64,000 nucleotides of DNA, taken from assembly GCA_964348755.1 (NCBI GenBank), contig CAYGDW010000005.1:1-64000 (forward strand), in the 5' to 3' direction. The position numbers and the translations under genes are program-made. Of this stretch, positions 18,035 through 26,468 are shown piece by piece. The DNA is from UBA7960 sp964348755. GTDB taxonomy: Bacteria > Bacteroidota > Bacteroidia > Bacteroidales > UBA7960. The stretch's first letter is position 1, and each line of letters starts with the position of its first letter. The notes beneath the pieces are model-generated. The model was not told the origin of the DNA and ran no database searches. It saw only the letters and a list, made by a program, of their open reading frames with translations.

Positions 18035-19555
18035 CTAATATTTAAAACTGCTTCCGCCAATAAATTCTCGCAGTATTGAAGTAGGAGGAATATCAGCTGG
18101 GTCGATGGGTATAAATAACGAAAGCAAACGGTTCAGTCTCAATACTTCTTCCCTTATATATTCGTTTTCGGCCTCGGCCGCCTTTAAAATGGCCGGTGCA
18201 TAATGCGCAAAAACTGCAATTTCGTAAATGAGTGCCGAGTTAAATATTGCATGTGCGCTTTCCTGAAAAGGGAAAATGCTGCGGTATTCGTTTTGTACCA
18301 CATCGGGCCAGCGTTTCAGGGTGTCATTAAAACCGTAACCCCTGAAAAGGTGGTCGCGCACCAGGCGGCGTATAAGGCGGTGGTCGGAAGTGGAAAAAGG
18401 CAAATGGTTGTGTATGTTTAATGTACTCAGGGCTGTTACATAAAGCCTGTAAGACTCAATTTCCAAAACACTTTTCCACATCTCAGGGTTCAGCCCGTGT
18501 ATGCCCTCCACAATCACATAAGTGTCGGGCCCTACTGCAGTTGGTTCACTATCAATTACGGCTCCCTTGCCATCAAACAGATATTTTGGCAAATTTACTG
18601 GCTTGCCTTCAACCAGGGCGTTTATGTTTTTTCGGAACAGTTCCAGGTCAAGAGCTGTGATCAGCTCAAAATTTTTTATACCAGTAGTCGGATCGTCGGG
18701 AATGGCCGAATGGGGCAGGTAATAATTATCCAACGAAAGTAAAAGCACACTTTTTCGCAGCACTTTTAACTCAATAGCAAGCCTGTTGGCCGAGGTTGTT
18801 TTTCCGGAAGAGGTGGGGCCAGCCAAAAAGATAACCCTCGGCTTTAGGGGGTGCGAAACAATATTATCGGCAATCTGCGAAATTTTTTTGGCCTGATATG
18901 CTTCCGAAATTTTAATAAACTCAGGTAGTTCGCCACGCGAAATCACTTTATTTAATGCTGCAATGTTTGTAATGCCTAAGTGGGTCATTACTTCTTCGGT
19001 TTCGTCGAAACGCCTGAAAAACTTGCTGTTTTCAAGCCTGTCGGGCATAACGCGGTCGAAAAACTCAGGGTCGGCCACAAGAAAAAATCCACTTTTAAAC
19101 CTGAACAATCTGAACTCTTCGAGCTTTTTGAAGTTTTCCTGCACCCGGTTCAAAAACAACTCTCCCCAGCCATTAATATGAGCAAGCCTAAGGCCCTCGG
19201 GATATGGCAACTGCCCTCGCGATTGCAAAAGTTGGTTAATGTCTGCTCTCTGGTTTTGCTCAAAGTACCTGACAATACTTTCGGGAGGCAGCATTTCCTG
19301 AGTAAAGGTTACCCTGTCGCGTATCATCCTGCGTATCTTTTCCCTGATTTGCTTCAGGTCGTCGTCGCTGGGGTTGTAATCCTTAAAATAGCCATAAACA
19401 CCCCCCGGAATGCTGTATGAAAGGTAGTACTCGCGCCCTTCGAGGGTGGTGGCAGCAGCAGCATTAAACAACACCAGCAATGGCTCCAAAAGGTTGCGAA
19501 ATGAATTATTCAGCGAATTGACTCGCGTTGGGGTATTTACTTCAGGTTGACTCAT
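18035..19555 (-). CDS. Uridine kinase-like nucleoside kinase, lacking the TGS domain
   Basis: A 506-aa protein with the start placed at the ATG at 19555. A longer frame to 19762 would overlap the divergent gene's leader and has a poorly conserved N-terminus. Residues about 30-230 correspond to the threonyl-tRNA-synthetase-like second domain, and about 245-506 form a phosphoribulokinase/uridine-kinase P-loop domain with the Walker A AGPTSSGKTT. It ends in PPTSILREFIGGSSFKY, typical of the Bacteroidota nucleoside kinase family. Those proteins usually begin with an extra TGS domain of about 80 residues, which is absent here. It probably phosphorylates uridine or cytidine in pyrimidine salvage. 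Confidence 0.83.
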   Translation of the reverse strand: MSQPEVNTPTRVNSLNNSFRNLLEPLLVLFNAAAATTLEGREYYLSYSIPGGVYGYFKDYNPSDDDLKQIREKIRRMIRDRVTFTQEMLPPESIVRYFEQNQRADINQLLQSRGQLPYPEGLRLAHINGWGELFLNRVQENFKKLEEFRLFRFKSGFFLVADPEFFDRVMPDRLENSKFFRRFDETEEVMTHLGITNIAALNKVISRGELPEFIKISEAYQAKKISQIADNIVSHPLKPRVIFLAGPTSSGKTTSANRLAIELKVLRKSVLLLSLDNYYLPHSAIPDDPTTGIKNFELITALDLELFRKNINALVEGKPVNLPKYLFDGKGAVIDSEPTAVGPDTYVIVEGIHGLNPEMWKSVLEIESYRLYVTALSTLNIHNHLPFSTSDHRLIRRLVRDHLFRGYGFNDTLKRWPDVVQNEYRSIFPFQESAHAIFNSALIYEIAVFAHYAPAILKAAEAENEYIREEVLRLNRLLSLFIPIDPADIPPTSILREFIGGSSFKY

Positions 19556-19777
19556 CGTTGGAAAACTGGTATTGAAAAATTTTCTTCGTGCAGTGAAAAC
19601 TAAATAATCCTGCAAATATAATGCAAATAAGGTGGTTTGTCTGATGCAATGGTTGTGATGCAACACCTGGCAGAAATTAGTAAATAAAACCGTACATTTT
19701 ATGAGATTTTTAAAATGGTTATTTAAATTTGTTGGTTGAAAAAAACCAAAATAGTTTCTCACCCAAAACCAACGAAA

Positions 19778-20764
19778 ATGATTGATTTATCTACAACCTA
19801 TATGGGCCTGAAATTGCGCAGCCCCGTTATTGTTGGAAGTTCCGGCCTTACGCGCAGTATCGACAACCTTAAGGAAATTGAAGCCAGAGGTGCCGGAGCC
19901 GTGGTGCTCAAGTCTCTTTTCGAAGAACAAATCAAATACGAAATCCGAAAAGTATTTTCGTATGACGATATGGTGAGTGCTTATACCGAAGCCGACGACT
20001 ACATTCGCAACTATGCCCGCAATCATGCCCTTGACGAATATCTGAACCTGGTGCGCGAAGCAAAGAGTGCCATATCCATTCCGGTTATTGCTAGCATAAA
20101 CTGCGTTTCGGCCGAAGAATGGATCAGCTTTGCAAAAAATATTCAGCAAGCCGGTGCCGATGCTCTAGAACTGAATGTGTTTGTGATTCCATCCGACGTA
20201 GATAAAGAAGGTAGCGATTACGAAAAACTTTATTTTGATATAATTGAAAAAGTAAAAAATGAAATCAGCATTCCTATTGCCCTCAAAATTTCGTCGCACT
20301 TTTCGGGCCTTGCCAATCTGGTAAAGAAACTTTCATGGACAGGTGTAAAAGGTATTGTGCTGTTTAACCGCTTCTTCAACCCCGATATCGACATTGACCG
20401 CATGCGCATGGGCGCCGGAAATATTTACAGCACTCCCGACGAAATTACTACTTCGCTGCGCTGGATCGGAATTTTGGCTGGCAGGGTGCAAACCGACCTA
20501 TGTGCCTCTACCGGAGTGCACGACGGCCAAGGGGTTATAAAACAACTGCTTGCCGGGGCTAAGGCTGTGCAGGTTTGTTCTGCACTCTATAAAAATGGAT
20601 TCGGACAAATAGAACTTATGAACAAAGAACTATCACAATGGATGGAAAAAAACAACTTCAGCAAAATAAGCGACTTTGATGGCAAAATGAGTTCTAAAAA
20701 AGGAGAGAACCCATCGGCATACCAAAGGGTGCAGTTTATGAAGCATTTTGCCGGAATTGACTAA
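19778..20764 (+). CDS. Dihydroorotate dehydrogenase-like FMN protein
   Basis: A 328-aa TIM-barrel protein of the class 1 dihydroorotate dehydrogenase family. The ATG at 19778 is preferred over an upstream TTG. FMN-binding parts are visible: ASINCVS at 105-111, and STGVHDGQGVIKQLLAGAKAVQVCSALY near the C-terminus. The catalytic stretch that reads NxSCPN in true PyrD enzymes reads LNVFVIPS here (about 132-139), so the usual active-site Cys/Ser is missing. A role outside pyrimidine synthesis is therefore likely. A TAAATTTG -7 box lies at 19724-19731. A terminator shared with the gene on the opposite strand follows. Confidence 0.78.
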   Translation: MIDLSTTYMGLKLRSPVIVGSSGLTRSIDNLKEIEARGAGAVVLKSLFEEQIKYEIRKVFSYDDMVSAYTEADDYIRNYARNHALDEYLNLVREAKSAISIPVIASINCVSAEEWISFAKNIQQAGADALELNVFVIPSDVDKEGSDYEKLYFDIIEKVKNEISIPIALKISSHFSGLANLVKKLSWTGVKGIVLFNRFFNPDIDIDRMRMGAGNIYSTPDEITTSLRWIGILAGRVQTDLCASTGVHDGQGVIKQLLAGAKAVQVCSALYKNGFGQIELMNKELSQWMEKNNFSKISDFDGKMSSKKGENPSAYQRVQFMKHFAGID

Positions 20765-20779
20765 AAAACTTCTGATAAT

Positions 20780-20818
20780 AATGAAAAAAGCCGGGGAAAC
20801 TCTCCGGCTTTTTTCATT
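20780..20818. terminator. Bidirectional terminator between convergent genes
   Basis: An inverted repeat with AAAAAAGCCGG (20784-20794) and CCGGCTTTTTT (20804-20814) gives a GC stem with a U-run on either strand. It lies between the DHOD-like stop (20764) and the DUF4197 stop (20817), and slightly overlaps the latter. Confidence 0.85.
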
Positions 20819-21536
20819 ATTGCTGGGCAAATACCTTTTGAAGCAGGTCAGAACCCCTGGCAACAGGGTCAGTTCGTATTTTTAATTCTTCCTGCGATAC
20901 CAAATGAAATAGCCCATCCAATGCTTTTCGGGTGGCATAATCGGCCAGGTCGGTATTTACTGTGTTGAGGCTGGGCGAAAAGGCTGCAATGGCATTGTAG
21001 GCAATAGTAAGCTCCTGCCAGGCCTGTTGCGCGCCCACCGAATTGAGCGATTTAATAATTTCGGGCCTGAAAGAATCGTAAAGCGGAGAGTAGGTTCGGC
21101 TATGCAAGTAGGTAGTGGCAGCATTCTGCCCTCCGCGCAATATACCCCAGGCATCCTGTATGGTAATGTCGCGAATGGCATTGACGAAAATGGGCCTGGC
21201 CTGGGCCGAAGCCTGCTCGGCAGCCCGGTTTAACCTAAGCACAAATTCATTGAGAAGTGGCCGCAATAAAGCCGAATTCTGCATATAATTCATAGCGCCG
21301 GAAGCCTCCGGCGGAAATGGTATCCTAATGGCCGAATTGCCAAAAAAACCATCTTCTTTATTGGTCATAAGCACCGCATTTATGGCACCAATGGTTAGGG
21401 CCTCGCGCAAACCGCCTGCCACCTCGGCCTCGCTCAATGGTATGCGCACCAGCTGCTCGCAACTGCTCACACTCAGGCTTAAAAATCCAATTATCATTAA
21501 AACCACCAAAATGGAACGCTTCAAAATATTTTTCAT
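20817..21536 (-). CDS. DUF4197 family lipoprotein
   Basis: A 239-aa protein when started at MKNILKRS (21536), which gives a proper signal; the longer frame adds a Lys/Arg-poor extension. The signal ends in the lipobox VSSC, so the protein is probably an envelope lipoprotein. The rest matches DUF4197 (LREALTIGAINAVLM, IRDITIQDAWGILRGGQNAATTYL, YATRKALDGLFHLVSQEE), a mainly helical family of unknown function. The gene is convergent with the DHOD-like gene and shares its terminator. A TACATTTG -7 box lies upstream on the minus strand at 21590-21597. Confidence 0.82.
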   Translation of the reverse strand: MKNILKRSILVVLMIIGFLSLSVSSCEQLVRIPLSEAEVAGGLREALTIGAINAVLMTNKEDGFFGNSAIRIPFPPEASGAMNYMQNSALLRPLLNEFVLRLNRAAEQASAQARPIFVNAIRDITIQDAWGILRGGQNAATTYLHSRTYSPLYDSFRPEIIKSLNSVGAQQAWQELTIAYNAIAAFSPSLNTVNTDLADYATRKALDGLFHLVSQEELKIRTDPVARGSDLLQKVFAQQ

Positions 21537-21787
21537 AAAAAAAAGTTTTAATCTATCAATCCTGTCCAAATGCGAATTTTATATCACTTCAAATGTAACC
21601 CAAAACTCCAATCCCTTTTTAAACTTATTTAACAATGTCACATTTTGTCAAATGCAAATATTTAGATACCTTTATATTTTAAAAACAAAACACTAAGAAC
21701 TTTGTTCTTTATTGTAAATCAGCATAAAACAAAGCGCTTAAAATACAGATTATACTCCAAAAACCACTTAAACGCGAAAAACGGAAC

Positions 21788-22249
21788 ATGAATTCAAAAA
21801 AAACCACCCTTAAAGAAAGCATGATGCCCATGCTGGTTGCCATAGGTGTAATTGCTGTGGCCCTTGTTGCATATATGATATTTGGCCGCAACAGCAGCAC
21901 TTCTGTTGAAGCATCTACGCCTGCTTCAGCCGAAAGCTCAGTAGCCATACTTACAGATGCCAACTTTGGCGAAGTGGTTGGCAGCAGTGTGGTACTGGTC
22001 GATTTCTGGGCTACTTGGTGTCCTCCTTGCCGCATACAGGGCCCCATTGTTGAGGAGGTGGCCAATGCCATAGGCAACAAGGCTGTTGTTTCTAAGCTTG
22101 ATGTTGACCAGAACGGCCGCCTTGCTGCTCAGTATGAGGTTCGAAACATTCCAACCCTGATTATTTTTAAAGACGGGCAGCCCGTAAGGCGTTTTGTAGG
22201 AGTTACACAAAAAGAAACCCTGATGGCAGCCATCAATGAGTTGCTTTAG
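21788..22249 (+). CDS. Membrane-anchored thioredoxin
   Basis: A 153-aa protein with one membrane segment (about residues 13-31) followed by a short Ser/Thr/Ala linker and a thioredoxin domain (about 50-153). The active site WCPPC is at residues 77-81, with the cis-Pro loop VRNIPTLI downstream. The redox domain is probably on the periplasmic side. A second thioredoxin gene follows 33 bases later, so the two are likely co-transcribed. WCPPC instead of WCGPC suggests a shifted redox potential, but the role (disulfide reduction or cytochrome maturation) cannot be told. Confidence 0.87.
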   Translation: MNSKKTTLKESMMPMLVAIGVIAVALVAYMIFGRNSSTSVEASTPASAESSVAILTDANFGEVVGSSVVLVDFWATWCPPCRIQGPIVEEVANAIGNKAVVSKLDVDQNGRLAAQYEVRNIPTLIIFKDGQPVRRFVGVTQKETLMAAINELL

Positions 22250-22282
22250 GTTATTCAAAACTGAAACAATTAATATCTTATT

Positions 22283-22639
22283 ATGATACATTTAACTTTA
22301 GAAACTTTTAAAACCAAGGTTTTTGACTTTGAAAAAAACCAGGAATGGAAATTTGAAGGCGACAAGCCTTGTATAATTGATTTTTATGCCGATTGGTGCG
22401 GCCCTTGCAAAATGGTTGCTCCTGTTCTGGAAGATTTGTCGAAAGAGTATGCCGGCAAGGTCGATATTTACAAAGTTGATACCGAGAAGGAACAGGAACT
22501 TGCTACTTTGTTTGGAATCAGAAGTATTCCTTCTATTTTGTTTGTGCCTATGAATTCCCAACCTCAAATGGCAGCCGGAGCATTGCCAAAAAATGCGTTT
22601 GTGCAGGCCATTAATGAAGTTCTTTTGGTTGAGAAATAG
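22283..22639 (+). CDS. Thioredoxin-fold protein
   Basis: A 118-aa cytoplasmic protein with no signal peptide. It carries the classical active site WCGPC at residues 38-42, preceded by IIDFYAD, and a cis-Pro loop GIRSIPSIL. The N-terminus has an extra strand region (TFKTKVFDFEKNQEWKFEG) compared with E. coli TrxA. It is likely a general disulfide reductase partner. It lies between the membrane thioredoxin and a terminator at 22659-22692. Confidence 0.88.
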   Translation: MIHLTLETFKTKVFDFEKNQEWKFEGDKPCIIDFYADWCGPCKMVAPVLEDLSKEYAGKVDIYKVDTEKEQELATLFGIRSIPSILFVPMNSQPQMAAGALPKNAFVQAINEVLLVEK

Positions 22640-22658
22640 TTTTTATAACGCAAAGCAT

Positions 22659-22692
22659 GCCTGGCTCAGCATTTTGTTGTGCCAGGCTTTTT
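22659..22692 (+). terminator. Intrinsic terminator after the thioredoxin pair
   Basis: GCCTGGC (22659-22665) pairs with GCCAGGC (22681-22687) across a 15-base loop and is followed by TTTTT. It lies 19 bases past the thioredoxin stop. Confidence 0.75.
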
Positions 22693-22707
22693 AATACAAA
22701 AAACTTT

Positions 22708-22956
22708 ATGGAAAACAATTTGAATAAAAGCCCTGAAGATCAAAAAAAATTCCCATTTCGAATTCCGGCCAGGCGTTACCTGTATGTAATTGCTGGTTTT
22801 ACACTGCTGGGAGTAGCTGGCGGATTTGCCTATTATTACTTTGTAGGTTGCAAAACCGGCGGTTGCGCCATTACTTCAAGCCCATATTTGAGTATGGTTT
22901 GGGGCGGTATGCTGGGCTATTTGCTTCCCGACTTTTTCGTTAAAAAAGAAAAGTAA
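22708..22956 (+). CDS. DUF6132 family small membrane protein
   Basis: An 82-aa protein when started at MENNLNKSP (22708); the longer frame would start inside the terminator hairpin. There are two hydrophobic segments at about residues 24-43 and 58-76. Between them is the short Cys loop YFVGCKTGGCAITSSPY characteristic of DUF6132. The two Cys may bind a metal or form a disulfide, but function is unknown. It lies downstream of two thioredoxin genes after a terminator, so transcription with them would be by read-through. It converges on the LptF/G gene 10 bases away. Confidence 0.72.
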   Translation: MENNLNKSPEDQKKFPFRIPARRYLYVIAGFTLLGVAGGFAYYYFVGCKTGGCAITSSPYLSMVWGGMLGYLLPDFFVKKEK

Positions 22957-22966
22957 TAGCGCATTT

Positions 22967-24043
22967 TTATTTTGGTGCTGTTTTGTAAAGGTAAAGCCCA
23001 ATAATTCCGAATACAATGTTTGGAATGGCAACAGAAACGGCCGGGTGGAGGTTTCCGTTGGTAGCAAAGGTTGTTGAAACCTGCATAAATAAAATAAACG
23101 CAAAACTCAGGCCCAATCCGGCCCCAATGTGTAGGCCAATACCTCCTCTTACCTTTCGGCTCGAAAGCGCCATTCCAATGAGTGTAAGCACCGTGGTTGC
23201 AAGCGGAAATGCCAAACGCCGGTAGAACTCAACCTCATAAAACTTCACATTTTCCGAGCCTCTGAGTTTTTCGGTTCTTATGTAATTTCGCAACTCAGTA
23301 AAATTCATGGTTTCCATTTCCCTGAGGTTTTGCGTAAAATCGTGTGGCGTTAATGGCAAAATGGTATCGAGCCGGTGGCCGAAACTCAGCTCCTCTTTCA
23401 TGCCATCGATGGTGCGTATGAAATAGTTTTCAATGGCCCATGATCCGTTAATGCTGTCGAAGCGAACGTTATCGCCGGAGAGTTTGTAAACAAGTTTGCC
23501 ATCAACTACCTGCTCGAGCGAAAACCTCCAGCCAAGGTTTGTGTGCTCATTATACGATTCCAGATAAATAAAAACTCCTGGTCGTATCTGCATGTGTATG
23601 TTTCGGTCGCGAAAAGTGGTCGGATCTTTCACGTATGTGGCTTCAAAATCGAGCCTCTTTTTGCTGGCCGGTGGTATTATAATGTTGGCCAGAAACAAAG
23701 AGGCAAGACCTACAAGCAGGGCCGAACCCAAATACGGAATCAGCAGCCGCCTGAAACTGATGCCTGAGCTTAGCATTGCCACTATTTCGGTGCCCATTGC
23801 CAGTCGCGAAGTAAAAAAAATAACCGAAATGAAGGTAAAAAGTGGGCTAAAGAGGTTTACAAAAAATGGAATAAAGTTTAAATAATAGGTAAAGATAATC
23901 TCCCTAATGGGTGCTTCTTTCTCAATAAAGTCATCAATTTTTTCAGAAAAATCGAAAATTATTACTATTAGAATTATAAGGCCCAGGGCATAAATAAAGG
24001 TGCCAAGAAATTTTTTAACAATATATTCGTCAAGCTTTTTCAC
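22967..24043 (-). CDS. LptF/LptG-type lipopolysaccharide export permease
   Basis: A 358-aa YjgP/YjgQ family protein with three membrane segments near the N-terminus (about 15-35, 52-80, 98-118), a periplasmic beta-jellyroll (about 120-255), and three near the C-terminus (about 275-355). It forms the membrane part of the LptB2FG ABC transporter that extracts LPS from the inner membrane. Whether it is F or G cannot be decided; only one copy is in the window. It follows tgt by 63 bases on the same strand, so the two are probably one operon. Confidence 0.87.
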   Translation of the reverse strand: MKKLDEYIVKKFLGTFIYALGLIILIVIIFDFSEKIDDFIEKEAPIREIIFTYYLNFIPFFVNLFSPLFTFISVIFFTSRLAMGTEIVAMLSSGISFRRLLIPYLGSALLVGLASLFLANIIIPPASKKRLDFEATYVKDPTTFRDRNIHMQIRPGVFIYLESYNEHTNLGWRFSLEQVVDGKLVYKLSGDNVRFDSINGSWAIENYFIRTIDGMKEELSFGHRLDTILPLTPHDFTQNLREMETMNFTELRNYIRTEKLRGSENVKFYEVEFYRRLAFPLATTVLTLIGMALSSRKVRGGIGLHIGAGLGLSFAFILFMQVSTTFATNGNLHPAVSVAIPNIVFGIIGLYLYKTAPK

Positions 24044-24106
24044 ATTGGGCTTTGTGTGGGTTTGTCAATCCTGCTTTTATTTTGAAGGGTTCAAATTTAC
24101 TTTTTT

Positions 24107-25237
24107 TTACAAGCGTTGGCTTAGTCGGGGGCCTATGTCCTTTTTCCAAACCGCAAAGTTGCCTCCTAATATTTGGTTGCGGGCTTCTTTTGCGAGCCAA
24201 AGGTAAAAACTAAGGTTGTGCATGGTGGCAATCATTGGGCCTAACATTTCGTTTGCCACAAATAGGTGTCGCAAATAGGCCTTAGAGTGTAACTGATCCA
24301 CAAATGCCGTGCCATCGGGGTCAATGGGGCTAAAGTCGTCTTTCCATTTGTTGTTTCGAATGTTTATTATGCCGTTGCTTGTAAAAAGCATTCCGTTGCG
24401 TGCGTTTCGGGTAGGCATTACGCAGTCGAACATATCCACGCCCAGGGCAATACTTTCGATAATGTTTTCAGGAGTTCCAACTCCCATAAGGTAGCGGGGT
24501 TTGTCGGCAGGTAAAATGCTGCACACCTGCTCCGTTATCTCGTACATGGTTTCATGGGGTTCGCCCACCGAAAGGCCTCCAATGGCATTTCCTGGGCGCC
24601 CGCAATCGGCAACAAATCTTGCCGACTCAAGGCGCAAATCCTTAAAGGTGCTGCCCTGAACTATCGGAAACAAAGTTTGGCGGTGTCCATATAGGCTTTC
24701 AGTCTGGTCGAAATGGCTGATGCAGCGTTTGAGCCAGTTATGGGTTAGAATTAACGATTTTTTGACATAATGATAATCGCAAGGGTAGGGGGTGCATTCG
24801 TCGAAGGCCATTATAATGTCGGCGCCTATAGTGCGTTGAATGTCCATAACCTTTTCGGGGGTAAAAAGGTGGCGCGAGCCATCGATATGCGACTGAAACA
24901 TGACTCCATCAGCGGTGAGCTTGCGGCGATGGGTTAGAGAGTAAACCTGATAGCCGCCGCTATCAGTAAGAATGGGCTTTTCCCAGGCCATAAACCGGTG
25001 AAGTCCGCCTGCCAGCCCCAGCACCTCAAGGCCAGGCCGCAAGTAAAGGTGGTAGGTGTTGCCAAGTATTATCTGCGCCTTTACACTATCTGCAAGGTCT
25101 TTGTTGTGAATGGCCTTTACAGTTCCTGCCGTGCCTACAGGCATAAAAATTGGGGTTTCTATAGGGCCGTGGTCGGTTTCTATCAGGCCGGCCCGGGCAT
25201 TACTGCCTCCGTCGTTGGCTTGTATGGTAAACTTCAT
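24107..25237 (-). CDS. tgt: Queuine tRNA-ribosyltransferase without zinc cysteines
   Basis: A 376-aa Tgt enzyme, started at MKFTIQ (25237). It exchanges guanine-34 of GUN-anticodon tRNAs for a queuosine precursor. Visible features are SNARAGLI, FMPVGTAGTVK, the catalytic DSGGYQVYSL (Asp92), GGLSVGEP, and DCVMPTRNARNG with the second Asp nucleophile. The C-terminal zinc site is changed. Where bacterial Tgt has a CxCxxC before SRAYLRHL, this protein reads DPDGTAFVDQLHSKAYLRHL, so all three Cys are replaced, while the later HNL His is kept. The alignment has no gaps there. The divergent glycosyltransferase gene starts 82 bases away. Confidence 0.92.
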   Translation of the reverse strand: MKFTIQANDGGSNARAGLIETDHGPIETPIFMPVGTAGTVKAIHNKDLADSVKAQIILGNTYHLYLRPGLEVLGLAGGLHRFMAWEKPILTDSGGYQVYSLTHRRKLTADGVMFQSHIDGSRHLFTPEKVMDIQRTIGADIIMAFDECTPYPCDYHYVKKSLILTHNWLKRCISHFDQTESLYGHRQTLFPIVQGSTFKDLRLESARFVADCGRPGNAIGGLSVGEPHETMYEITEQVCSILPADKPRYLMGVGTPENIIESIALGVDMFDCVMPTRNARNGMLFTSNGIINIRNNKWKDDFSPIDPDGTAFVDQLHSKAYLRHLFVANEMLGPMIATMHNLSFYLWLAKEARNQILGGNFAVWKKDIGPRLSQRL

Positions 25238-25259
25238 GAGCCTTTTCCGAAATTTTTCG

Positions 25260-25267
25260 CAAAGATA
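25260..25267 (-). promoter_or_regulatory. Candidate -7 box for tgt
   Basis: The minus strand reads TATCTTTG, matching TAnnTTTG, 22 bases before the tgt start. On the plus strand a second match, TATTTTTG (25290-25297), could serve the divergent glycosyltransferase gene. No good -33 element is seen for either. Confidence 0.4.
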
Positions 25268-25319
25268 GAAACTATTGGCAAGGTTGTGGTATTTTTGCAC
25301 CTTTCTGAAATTACCCCAA

Positions 25320-26468
25320 ATGGATATGGAGTGGCTCTTGGAGATTCCGTTTACTTTCGAATGGATATTGCTTTATGTTTTCGGCCTTACGGCCTGTATT
25401 CAGCTATTCATGTATTGGTTTTTTTTCAGCCGGCTGGCTTTTTATAAGCCCAATGCCAAAAACCAAACCACACCTCCGGTTTCCGTAATAATTTGCGCAA
25501 AAAACGAATACCTGAACCTGGAAGAAAACCTCCCATTTTTTCTGAATCAGGATTACCCCAATTTTGAAGTGCTGGTAATAAACGATGGCTCTGACGACGA
25601 AAGTGAGCTGCTGCTTCACGGTATGCGGGCAAATTTTAAGCAACTGCGGTTTATTAATTTGCAAAAAAACATAAATTTCTTCCAGGGAAAGAAGTTCCCT
25701 TTGTCTATTGGTATAAAAGAAGCCAGGCATGAAATTGTTTTGCTTGCCGATGCCGATTGCCGCCCTGCCAGCAACCATTGGATTTCGGCCATGATGGAAG
25801 GATTTGACCCAACGGCCGAAATCGTGCTTGGCTGCGGACTTTATCAGAAAAAGCCCGGATTGCTTAACCTGCTTATTCGTTACGATACTTTTTTTATTGC
25901 TTTGCAATACCTTTCTTTTGCCCTTACGGGGAATGCATATATGGGAGTGGGCCGCAACCTGGCCTACCGGCGAGAATTGTTTTTCCGCAACAAGGGTTTT
26001 ACTTCGCATTACACCATAATGTCGGGCGACGACGACCTATTTATTAACCAGGCTGCCACCCGCCATAATGTGCGGGTTTTGCCCATACCCCAAGGACAGA
26101 CCATTTCATTGCCAAAGGAAACATTGGGAAAATGGTTTCACCAGAAACGCCGGCACATGACAACCGGCAAGCACTACAAACCAAAATTCAAGTTCATACT
26201 TGGTCTGTTTGGTATTACTCAATTGACCTTTTATCCCCTTTTTATTATTATAATGGCATGCTGCCTTTTATCAACAATCGGGCTGGTAGCCGCTGCAATC
26301 TATACTATACGTATGATAAGTATGTTAATAATTTTTTACAGAGCCGGCAAAAAAATTAATCAAAGCCGATTATCTTTATGTTCGCCGCTGTTTGATGCAG
26401 TCATTACAGGCCTTAACCTTATATTTGCATTTGCAGCCATGTTTTTTAACAGCAATAAATGGAAGTAA
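25320..26468 (+). CDS. Membrane family 2 glycosyltransferase
   Basis: A 382-aa protein started at the ATG at 25320. A membrane segment lies at about residues 13-37. A GT-A domain follows, with VSVIICAKNEYLNLEENL, the nucleotide-binding VINDGSDDES, the DADC metal site in LLADADCRP, the SGDDDLF acceptor-site Asp region and a QKRRH motif. Further hydrophobic segments lie near the C-terminus. This is the layout of processive, membrane-bound GT2 enzymes that make or extend polysaccharide or glycolipids; donor and acceptor are unknown. Its last 10 bases overlap the start of the ECF sigma gene. Confidence 0.83.
   Translation: MDMEWLLEIPFTFEWILLYVFGLTACIQLFMYWFFFSRLAFYKPNAKNQTTPPVSVIICAKNEYLNLEENLPFFLNQDYPNFEVLVINDGSDDESELLLHGMRANFKQLRFINLQKNINFFQGKKFPLSIGIKEARHEIVLLADADCRPASNHWISAMMEGFDPTAEIVLGCGLYQKKPGLLNLLIRYDTFFIALQYLSFALTGNAYMGVGRNLAYRRELFFRNKGFTSHYTIMSGDDDLFINQAATRHNVRVLPIPQGQTISLPKETLGKWFHQKRRHMTTGKHYKPKFKFILGLFGITQLTFYPLFIIIMACCLLSTIGLVAAAIYTIRMISMLIIFYRAGKKINQSRLSLCSPLFDAVITGLNLIFAFAAMFFNSNKWK

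Noticed and set aside
25404..26009. A 201-aa open frame on the minus strand
   Set aside because: It is antisense to the glycosyltransferase gene, whose motifs are intact; no homology is visible in the shadow frame.
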